NCBI GenBank assembly: GCA_964397565.1
Contig: CAYNJC010000015.1
Coordinates: 1-64,000 of the forward strand
Length of the DNA stretch: 64,000 bases
Direction of reading: 5' to 3'
DNA from: JAPLST01 sp964397565
GTDB taxonomy: Bacteria; Auribacterota; UBA3054; JAPLST01
The position numbers and the translations under genes were made by a program. Shown in pieces: positions 10,301 to 16,685 of the stretch (its first letter is position 1; each line of letters begins with the position of its first letter). The notes below the pieces were generated by a model that was given only the letters and a program-made list of their open reading frames with translations, did no database searches and was not told where the DNA came from.

Positions 10301-10349
10301 GGCGCATGATCAAAAGTTCGAGGCCTTTTTCAGTCGTGTCGGTGCTCAT
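7314..10349 (-). CDS. hsdR: Type I restriction enzyme, R subunit
   Basis: About 1011 residues, normal for HsdR. The motor and nuclease subunit translocates DNA and cuts it away from the recognition site. The start is the ATG at 10349, which overlaps the stop of the DUF4268 gene as ATGA. The frame stays open upstream without further meaning. The N-terminal nuclease domain holds LPIATFELKNS (the E-x-K core). The helicase part holds HSAGSGKSNSI (Walker A), IIDEAHSSQGG (DEAH box) and FTATPKNKT (motif III). The C-terminal helical region should bind the methylase core. It is the last gene of the hsdM-hsdS-PLD-DUF4268-hsdR operon. Confidence 0.95.
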   Translation of the reverse strand: MSTDTTEKGLELLIMRHMTGTDGLAFPPAGAAHESSTPYRGSGWLAGNPADYDREYAVDTKQLFLFLLATQPDEYAKLGIADYQDPHDMARQKFLARLQGEITRRGVIDLLRHGIKHGPLIFDLFYGTPSPENQKATARHATNRFSITRQLRYSREQTKRALDLCLFINGLPIATFELKNSLTKQTVEDAIEQYKRDRDPREILFQFGRCVVHFAVDDQKVAMCTALKGSKGNAKDSWFLPFDQGWNDGAGNPPNPDGLKTDFLWKRILTPAGLTNILENYAQIVEEENPKTGKKKQVQIFPRYHQLDVVRSILADAAAHGAGKRYLVQHSAGSGKSNSIAWLAHQLIGLRKDGADVFDSIIVVTDRRILDRQIRQTIKGFAQVGSIIGAVKDGAGSSKTEQLTNFIKQGKKIIISTVQTFPFVLDEIGNEHRGKKFAIIIDEAHSSQGGRTTAAMNRALSEGGEAQDDETTEDEINRIIESRKLLPNASYFAFTATPKNKTLEIFGIPFQVGDDVKHRPFHSYTMKQAIQEGFILDVLKHYTPVESYYRLAKTVEGDPEFDVKKARKKLRCYVESHSKAIRDKAEIMVDHFTEQVLGQNKIGGKARAMVVTGSINRAIQYFFAFRDYLKEINSPYKAIVAFSGEPEYNGAKVSESKLNGFPSNDIADKIQEDPYRFLICAEKFQTGYDEPLLHTMYVDKVLSGIKAVQTLSRLNRAYPKKHDVFVLDFQNDTETIEKSFADYYRTTILSKETDPNKLHTLKADLDSHQVYAPDQVEALVDLYLKGADRDKLDPILDACVATYVTDLDEDGQVDFKGKAKAFTRTYDFLATILPYGVQAWEKLSLFLTFLIPKLPAPIEEDLAKGILEAIDMDSYRAEKKATMAIALPDANAEIEPVPTSGGGRTSEPEMDRLSNIIKAFNDQFGGLFADATRMEKRITDEIPKKVSADQAYQNARKNSDRQNARIEHDKALKRVITALFSDDAQLFKQFQDNPSFRGWLTDTVFGLTYEE

Positions 10350-11296
10350 GCGTTCAACTTCAGTTGTTTCAGGTAAGGTCGCAATGCCTTTTCCAGACGA
10401 TCCATGTCTTTGATGATAGTATCCTGTAAGGAGGGCCATTGGTCTTCGGAGGAACGGTAACCCCCACCGCTTTGGGTGTGGCGGATGCGGCAGGCGCGCT
10501 TCCCTTCCAGTCGCTCCCAACTCAGCGGTTCGCCGAAGGACGCGTCGATCTCCGCTTTGTGGGCGAAGAGCTGATCGAAGATGGACTTGTTCTCTTCCTC
10601 CGCGTCCTTGCCCCGGTCGATGTAGAGTTCGGCGGCGCATTCGTCCTGTGTAATGACGTAATTCAAATTCAACCCGCGAACACCCGAGCTTGCTCCAATC
10701 CACGAGTATTCACCCGGCGTGATGTGCGCGTGCAGTTTGTTCACCTTGGCGGAACGCTCGATCAGAGTGGTCCACCAGCGTTTGCGGATGCCGTAACGTT
10801 CTGCGATCTCCTTCTTTGTCTGGCCGACATCCTTGGTTTCTTCGGATGGGCCGACGATGAGCGTGAATAACGGTGCGGCGGGCGAGTCGCCGATGCGCAC
10901 CGCCTCGACCTTCACCATGTAAAAGGCCGCACTGCTGCTTTCGTTCAGCCAGGCTACGGCGGCGACGTGCTCGGGCCGGGGATCGGAGACTATCCAGATT
11001 GCGGCCTTCGCGCCCATGCTGGAAAGGTAGGTGATGATCTTGCCGAGGTGATCGTGGTTGCTCTTCTCCAACTGGTTTTCGATGATGACCGTGCCGCCGC
11101 CTTCATCCTCCGCCACAAGATCAATGCTGAACGAACCCGCCGCCTGCTCGCGGTCCACGTTCACGAGGTTCAGATCCAGCGCGGTGTTCAGAACGTCGAT
11201 GTTCTCCTGCAACCATTGCGTGAAGTCGTAGGCCTCGTGCTCCCACACTTTGCGGAGTGGGACACGCTCAAGTTTTCCAATGGATGTGTTGCTCAT
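10346..11296 (-). CDS. DUF4268 protein with PD-(D/E)XK-type core
   Basis: A 316-residue protein. The N-terminal half has FSIDLVAEDEGGGTVIIENQ, with Asp59, Glu73 and Gln75, followed by His83, matching the nuclease-fold half of DUF4268 proteins. These use E-x-Q in place of E-x-K. The C-terminal DUF4268 half runs from about 160, with KRWWTTLIERSA and GLNLNYVI. An GAGGA site precedes the ATG at 9 bases. It sits inside a type I restriction operon and overlaps hsdR by 4 bases, so it is expressed with the restriction complex. It may be an auxiliary nuclease or a control protein; neither is shown. Confidence 0.8.
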   Translation of the reverse strand: MSNTSIGKLERVPLRKVWEHEAYDFTQWLQENIDVLNTALDLNLVNVDREQAAGSFSIDLVAEDEGGGTVIIENQLEKSNHDHLGKIITYLSSMGAKAAIWIVSDPRPEHVAAVAWLNESSSAAFYMVKVEAVRIGDSPAAPLFTLIVGPSEETKDVGQTKKEIAERYGIRKRWWTTLIERSAKVNKLHAHITPGEYSWIGASSGVRGLNLNYVITQDECAAELYIDRGKDAEEENKSIFDQLFAHKAEIDASFGEPLSWERLEGKRACRIRHTQSGGGYRSSEDQWPSLQDTIIKDMDRLEKALRPYLKQLKLNA

Positions 11297-11314
11297 ATTT
11301 CGAATTCCTCGCGT

Positions 11315-12532
11315 TTACGCGCGGTATTTAGCGCGATAGATGAAGGCGAATTTGTCCTCCGCTTCCAATTCTTCGTCGATGACGATCTCGGTGTTCGCTG
11401 GCGTTTCGAAACGTGACAGCATGTCGGCTGGCTCGACGAACCCCACTTCTTTCCGTGGAACGCGGACGACCGTCTTCACACTTTGATACTGCTGGTGCAG
11501 CAATTGCCCACCCATCAGCGACTTTTTGGTGAAGAATTGCCGAAACTCTGGATCGACTTCAGAGACACGCTGCTCTCCGACCACTCGTTCCAAGGAGGGC
11601 TTCGGGCTTTCTGTCAGCCACACAGTGTCAGTAGCTTCCTTCGCCTCCACGCGGAAAACGCCCTGTGAGGGAGTGCTGGAGTGTGGGGTCGGCTCTGTTA
11701 AACAGGGCACTCCAACCTTCAATTCTATGACGTAGTCGGCGGCGCTCCAGTCGGCGGAAATGCCGCGATACCGGGGATGGCGCTCGGTGAAATTCAACGC
11801 GGTGAGAGTGCCAGAATAGGTTGCCACGGCAGGTGGACGGCGTCTTCCTAACTGAAGCGTCCCGGGTTTATACAGGTAAAGCCAAACTGCAGCCGGGGGG
11901 CGCATCGCTTTGTCGTAATCCGTGTTGTCTGGTCGCAGATGCACGAACCAAGGATGAGGCTTCAAGGCGGTGTGGCATTCCGCGTGGATTACCAACGTCT
12001 GCTCGGAGGGTAATGGCGGTGGCGGATTGAGCGGATCGAACAGCATCGCCTCCGCTCGGCATTGGTTCAGGTGCACCAGCGCGTCGGTGAACACGACCTC
12101 ACCACGAGTGCCGTCAACCAGCACCGCAGCTTCACAGTTCACACCCTGCATGGCGGATGCGGTCAGGTTGTGGCTGCCCGTCCAGAGCCGGCACTGCTCG
12201 CCCGCTCTGGCAAAGAATACCTTGGTGTGCATGAGTCCCGACCCCACCCCTCGCTCGACCGGCGTCAACAACCCCAGATGAACATAAAGTCTGCCTGGAA
12301 TAATTGCGTGCAACGCATTCAGGGAATCGAGACTGGTTGGATGATCCCAGGCTACGACCACGAAGGAATCAGGAAGCGTCAGACGCGCGGCGTGGCGCTT
12401 CAACGTCTCCACTCCGCCGGGAGTCAAAAACGCACACGCGATAGCCAGTTGATCCGTTCCATGGGCCAGCACCGTGTCCAAGTCCGGTCGGGCTCGATTT
12501 CGCGGATCAGCAGCAATAAATCGCACATTCAT
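11315..12532 (-). CDS. Phospholipase D-like nuclease in restriction operon
   Basis: A 405-residue protein with a single HKD-type motif: MHTKVFF (His102, Lys104) followed by WTGSHNLTASAMQG (Ser120, Asn122). One motif per chain means the active site would form in a dimer, as in bacterial PLD-type nucleases such as Nuc or BfiI. There is no signal peptide, so it acts in the cytoplasm, most likely on nucleic acid. From about residue 200 on, the protein has an unassigned domain. It overlaps hsdS by 4 bases and precedes the DUF4268 gene by 18, placing it firmly in the type I operon. Its role there is unknown; a second effector nuclease is plausible. Confidence 0.8.
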   Translation of the reverse strand: MNVRFIAADPRNRARPDLDTVLAHGTDQLAIACAFLTPGGVETLKRHAARLTLPDSFVVVAWDHPTSLDSLNALHAIIPGRLYVHLGLLTPVERGVGSGLMHTKVFFARAGEQCRLWTGSHNLTASAMQGVNCEAAVLVDGTRGEVVFTDALVHLNQCRAEAMLFDPLNPPPPLPSEQTLVIHAECHTALKPHPWFVHLRPDNTDYDKAMRPPAAVWLYLYKPGTLQLGRRRPPAVATYSGTLTALNFTERHPRYRGISADWSAADYVIELKVGVPCLTEPTPHSSTPSQGVFRVEAKEATDTVWLTESPKPSLERVVGEQRVSEVDPEFRQFFTKKSLMGGQLLHQQYQSVKTVVRVPRKEVGFVEPADMLSRFETPANTEIVIDEELEAEDKFAFIYRAKYRA

Positions 12533-13848
12533 GCCTCGATCTCCTCCGATTCTGTTTCTTCCAGCTGGTCGGTGGTGGCGGCTTCGGGGGTGGGTTCGGC
12601 GGTAAGGGCGGGCAGGTGGGCCGCCGCCTCGCGCACGTCCAGCTTGCCGGTCACAATGTCAGCGGTCAGGCGCGTGCGGTATTCGTTGATGTATTTGATC
12701 GTTTGTGAAAGCGACTGAGCGATTGCATACTCTTGATCGAGCAAGTCAGTGATGCGTGCATGCGCAGAATGAGGTGGAATGGGCAACTTTTCCTTGAGAA
12801 GCATACCGGCATTTAGCGGCCTATTTCGTCCTGCAGCACCGCGGGAATTATGATCCAGCATCATTGATCCATAAGGAGTTCGCAATATTGCCAGTAAAAC
12901 TGCGGATGAAGCGTATTCCTTGCGGCCACGCATTATTGGATAGCGATGCGAGGCAACGCATCCAGAATCTCTGGCTCTTGCTATAGCTACTGCGCCCTCC
13001 CATGCAAATTGCCCACTGAGCACAAGGTCGCCGTCTTCAACCCGGAAGAAATATGAGTCACCAAGTTCGGAGCTGTCCCTAATAGTTTTGTGGAATATCC
13101 CACGGCCGCGATTGAATAGTCCAATCGGTGTGTAACTTTTTCCTGCATGCCTTTCGATCGAACGCGTCATGACTTCTGCTACGGTAGAAAAACGAAGATT
13201 CCTCGCGCCTGGCAGCCGCATGGCGTGTTGTGTTACGGTTAAGAGCAATTCACTGGTTAGAACGAGTTCTTTTTTCTTCGCGCGGATGAACCGGTCAATC
13301 TTCGCGTTCGCATGATCCAGAAACCGCACGATGGCGGCTTGCTCGTCGGGCGGCGGGAGAAATATCGGAAGACGCTTGATTTCCCCATGGTCCAAATTTT
13401 GCCTCAGCCCTGAACCGTAGCGATAGATCGCCTTGGTGAGGTCAAAGGCATTAAGAATCTGGTAGCCATAGTCAGGTGAAACAGCAGCGCGAGTTTCAAG
13501 ACATAAGTATGCTGAAGATATGATTCCATGATTGCGTGCTAACCCAATGCGCAGGCTGGTGTGATCATTCTGAAGGTCGGTCCCCCGGATGATGATGTTG
13601 CCCTCGTTGACGATTTGGTATGTCTCATAGGACTCGGGAACCAATCCGTGTTGCTTGTCGGTAGCTTTCACTTTGATGCGCCCGTAACTGAGCGAGAGCA
13701 CGGTATTTTCTTTTAACCCAGTGTTTGAAACCTTGTGCTTTTGATATGCAGCTTGACCGGGCTTCAGATCCCAATGCGCCGGAACCTTGCCGAGCCATTC
13801 CTGCCCCGACTCCTTGTATGCCGGATACGGTTTGAGGCTTTCGATCAC
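12529..13848 (-). CDS. hsdS: Type I restriction enzyme, S subunit
   Basis: A 439-residue specificity subunit. It opens with the usual YKESGQEWLGKVPAHWDL, has two target-recognition halves, and shows the conserved LPPPDEQAAIVRFLDH segment followed by the first long helix spacer and a second LLDQEYAIAQSLSQTIKYINEYR spacer near the end. The two target domains read the two halves of a split DNA site for both methylation and restriction. The C terminus carries an extra acidic, Thr/Glu-rich tail. The start overlaps the hsdM stop by 4 bases (ATGA), and the end overlaps the PLD gene in the same way. Confidence 0.93.
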   Translation of the reverse strand: MIESLKPYPAYKESGQEWLGKVPAHWDLKPGQAAYQKHKVSNTGLKENTVLSLSYGRIKVKATDKQHGLVPESYETYQIVNEGNIIIRGTDLQNDHTSLRIGLARNHGIISSAYLCLETRAAVSPDYGYQILNAFDLTKAIYRYGSGLRQNLDHGEIKRLPIFLPPPDEQAAIVRFLDHANAKIDRFIRAKKKELVLTSELLLTVTQHAMRLPGARNLRFSTVAEVMTRSIERHAGKSYTPIGLFNRGRGIFHKTIRDSSELGDSYFFRVEDGDLVLSGQFAWEGAVAIARARDSGCVASHRYPIMRGRKEYASSAVLLAILRTPYGSMMLDHNSRGAAGRNRPLNAGMLLKEKLPIPPHSAHARITDLLDQEYAIAQSLSQTIKYINEYRTRLTADIVTGKLDVREAAAHLPALTAEPTPEAATTDQLEETESEEIEA

Positions 13849-16175
13849 GGCTGAGTTCCTTTCGTGATCTCGCTTAGCAGCCCCTCTGTCTCCTGCTCGA
13901 CTGCCGCAATGTCGGCACTGATCTCTGCCAGCGTGCGCAGTTTCGGCGGCTGGTAGAAATGGCGGGTGAAACTGATCTCGTAGCCGATCTTGGTGTCGGC
14001 CTCGACGAGCCAGGCGTCCGGCGTGTAGGGCAGGACTTCGCGGCGGATGAATGCTTCAATGCCGCCCTCTTCAAGCAGCGGGATCTGCTCATAGTCGCGC
14101 AACTCACTGTCGGGCTCGTATTCAACAACAGCGGGCTTGCCTGCCAACGTGGTTTCAAACAGGCCGTTCAACGGATCCGGCTTGACCTTGCCAACCTTGT
14201 GTATCTTCTTGATGACCGGTGGCGCGTTCTCGGCACGCCAGCTCACGGCGTTGACGATCAGCTTCAAGTCTGCGGCGCTGAGTTTTAGTTGTAGTTTCTT
14301 TAGCGCGGCATCAACCTGCTCCAGAAAGACGTTGTAGTCCGCAAACAGCCCACCGCCCACTTCTTTGAGCAGCAGAGTGGCAACATCCACCAGCGTCGCG
14401 TCGCGCTTCCACGTGCCCGCATCCAGGAGTTTCCGTTTCTTAGCGTCGGGCAGAGTTATCTTGGTGGGGACATCGCCGTTTTCCTCATCCTCCGCCTCGC
14501 TGTCGCCTTTGCCCCAGTCATTAACGAGCTGCTCCAGTTCCTTACGGACGCCGGCGGGATTCTCAAACAACACGTCGCCCAGTTTGTCATACAGCACAGT
14601 GCGGATTTCCTCGTCGCCAGACGCGAAACGGAGTGACTCGATGGCTTTGCGGCTGAACTGGCTGTGGAGCCGCAACGGGCGCTCGACCTTCACTTTCCAG
14701 TAACCGAAGGCGGCGTTCAGGAAGATCTTCGACTGCTCGGTTTCCTTGAACTCAAGAAACGCATCGCAGATGCGTTGGATGTCCTCGGGCAGCAGTTCGC
14801 AGTTCTTCTTGCCCATGTTCTTGCGCAGCGGGTGGTACCACTGCGTCGCATCAATTAGTTGGACCTTGCCGCGGCGGTGTTCCGGCTTGCGGTTGGTCAG
14901 CACCCAGATGTAGGTGGCGATGCCGGTGTTGTAGAACATGTTCAGTGGCAGGGCGACAATCGCTTCCAGCCAGTCGTTCTCGATGATCCAGCGGCGGATG
15001 TTGCTCTCGCCCTGGCCCGCGTCGCCGGTGAACAGCGAGGAACCATTGTGGACCTCGGCGATCCGGCTGCCCAGCGGCGTGTCATGCTTCATCTTGCTGA
15101 CCATGTTGGCCAGGAACAGCAGCTGGCCATCGCTGGAGCGGGTCAGCAGCGAGCACTCAGGATCACCGGCATGTTGGATGATGAAGCGCGGATCCTTGAT
15201 CTCCTTCTTGCCGCCCATGCGTTCGAGATCGCTCTTCCAGCTCTTGCCGTAGGGCGGATTCGACATCATGAAATCAAACTTGAACGAGCGGAAGGCGTCG
15301 TTTGAGAGGGTCGAGTAGGCCGGCCCGCCGACAATGTTATCAGCGTTGTCGCCGTCGCCTTTGAGCAGCAAGTCAGCTTTGCAAATGGCGTAGGTTTCGG
15401 CGTTGATCTCCTGGCCGTAGAGGTGCGTGGTAACCTGTTTGCCTTGCGCTTGTGCGAGTTCCTTCAGGGTTTGCTCGCCGACGGTAAGCATGCCGCCGAC
15501 ACCGAGGGTGCCGTCGTACAGAAGATAGGCGGCGGATTCGATCTTGTCCGCGATGGGAAGAAAGATGAGATTGGCCATCAACCGGACGGCGTCGCGCGGC
15601 GTCCAGTGCTCGCCGGCCTCTTCGTTGTTTTCCTCATTGAAGCGGCGGACGAGTTCCTCAAACATGGTGCCCATCGAATGGTTGTCGAGTCCCGGCAGAT
15701 TACCTACAGGGTACGGGCTGAGATTGAAGTCCTTGTCCAGAAACTTGTCGATAATCTGCCCCAATGCGTCTGCCTTCGACAACCGCGGAATCTGGTTGCG
15801 GAACTCGAAATTGATGAGAATTTCCTGCACGTTCGGCGAAAAGCCGTCGAGGTAGGCCTCAAAGTCATCTTTGAGTTTTTGCTGCGTGCCGCGCGATTTG
15901 AGGTCACGCAAGAGAAATGGCGAGGTGTTGTAGAACGCCTGCCCGGCGGCGGAGCGCAGGGCATCGTCTTGATGCGCGACACCTTCGCGATCCAGGGCGG
16001 CTTTCATTTCCAGCACGGCTTTTTTCGTGGGTTCCAGCACGGCATCGAGGCGGCGCAACACGGTCATGGGCAGAATTACATCACGGTATTTGCCGCGCAC
16101 GTACAAATCGCGCAGCATGTCGTCCGCAATGCCCCAAATGAAATTGGTCATGCCGTTTAACTGGGATGCGTCCAC
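13845..16175 (-). CDS. hsdM: Type I restriction enzyme, M subunit
   Basis: The adenine-N6 methyltransferase subunit, about 776 residues. I chose the GTG at 16175, because GGAG lies 8 bases upstream and the product then begins MDASQLNGMTNFIWG, like other HsdM. ATG codons at 16214, 16208 and 16136 are alternatives. The helical N domain contains VILPMTVLRRLD, and the catalytic domain contains MSNPPYGKSW (motif IV NPPY). Motif I is odd: LLYDGTLGVGGML where relatives usually have a C-G-T/S-G-G core. Residues about 500-776 are a long C-terminal extension typical of this HsdM subgroup. It is the first gene of the operon. Confidence 0.93.
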   Translation of the reverse strand: MDASQLNGMTNFIWGIADDMLRDLYVRGKYRDVILPMTVLRRLDAVLEPTKKAVLEMKAALDREGVAHQDDALRSAAGQAFYNTSPFLLRDLKSRGTQQKLKDDFEAYLDGFSPNVQEILINFEFRNQIPRLSKADALGQIIDKFLDKDFNLSPYPVGNLPGLDNHSMGTMFEELVRRFNEENNEEAGEHWTPRDAVRLMANLIFLPIADKIESAAYLLYDGTLGVGGMLTVGEQTLKELAQAQGKQVTTHLYGQEINAETYAICKADLLLKGDGDNADNIVGGPAYSTLSNDAFRSFKFDFMMSNPPYGKSWKSDLERMGGKKEIKDPRFIIQHAGDPECSLLTRSSDGQLLFLANMVSKMKHDTPLGSRIAEVHNGSSLFTGDAGQGESNIRRWIIENDWLEAIVALPLNMFYNTGIATYIWVLTNRKPEHRRGKVQLIDATQWYHPLRKNMGKKNCELLPEDIQRICDAFLEFKETEQSKIFLNAAFGYWKVKVERPLRLHSQFSRKAIESLRFASGDEEIRTVLYDKLGDVLFENPAGVRKELEQLVNDWGKGDSEAEDEENGDVPTKITLPDAKKRKLLDAGTWKRDATLVDVATLLLKEVGGGLFADYNVFLEQVDAALKKLQLKLSAADLKLIVNAVSWRAENAPPVIKKIHKVGKVKPDPLNGLFETTLAGKPAVVEYEPDSELRDYEQIPLLEEGGIEAFIRREVLPYTPDAWLVEADTKIGYEISFTRHFYQPPKLRTLAEISADIAAVEQETEGLLSEITKGTQP

Positions 16176-16348
16176 GTCAGAAACTCCGCTGGATAGAACA
16201 AACGCCATGCACAATGCTGACAGTCCGTGGCCTCGGCATGATCAAAACCCGCTGTGCTTTGGTATGAATCACTGCACTTCACCATCCGCTGTGACGACCC
16301 GAACCGCAGAGCCTTTGCCCGCGCTTCAGGACACGCATTACAGGCAGA

Positions 16349-16377
16349 AGTATACCAAAACCGCATGGGAACGGCAA
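16349..16377 (-). promoter_or_regulatory. Promoter for the hsdMS-PLD-DUF4268-hsdR operon
   Basis: Read on the minus strand: TTGCCG at 16377-16372, 17 bases, then TATACT at 16354-16349, with TG one base before the -10 box (extended -10). It would start transcription near 16341, giving a leader of about 165 bases before the chosen hsdM start. Confidence 0.55.
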
Positions 16378-16685
16378 GCAATCACCCAACCAAATGAATC
16401 GTGTTCGGTTCACCATACCGCCAGGACACCATAAGTCAATGTCAGAATCTGTCAGGAACTTTGTCCGGCCTACACAGTAGCACGTACTATCTCAACATTC
16501 ATCAACCAAATATCGGCTCGGTTTCTCTATAATGTTGCATAGCTACGCACTACAATTAATCGAAGTGCAGCGACTATTGATGACGTCATATGTCTGGTGG
16601 TTTGCGGATTGCGTAGCACTTCTTGACACATTTTGGCATTGGCGACTGCTATACTGGTCGCGAATAACCAGCACACGCGACCAAA
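16378..16685. other. Divergent intergenic region upstream of the PolC-type gene
   Basis: Between the hsdM promoter and the polymerase gene I see no ORF of substance. TTGACA at 16623-16628 and TATACT at 16650-16655 with TG before it could serve the polymerase gene. The 21-base spacing is too long for a standard pair, so the extended -10 may act alone. Confidence 0.35.

Noticed and set aside
10350..10703. Extension of the HsdR reading frame upstream of 10349
   Set aside because: It lies entirely inside the DUF4268 gene in another frame, while the ATG at 10349 forms a 4-base overlap with that gene's stop and gives a normal HsdR N terminus.
14859..16160. Plus-strand ORFs opposite hsdM
   Set aside because: Antisense shadows of hsdM; the compositional pattern is that of a complement strand.
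16623..16655. TTGACA/TATACT pair as a standard promoter for the polymerase gene
   Set aside because: The spacing is 21 bases, outside the usual range. It is mentioned only as a possible extended -10.
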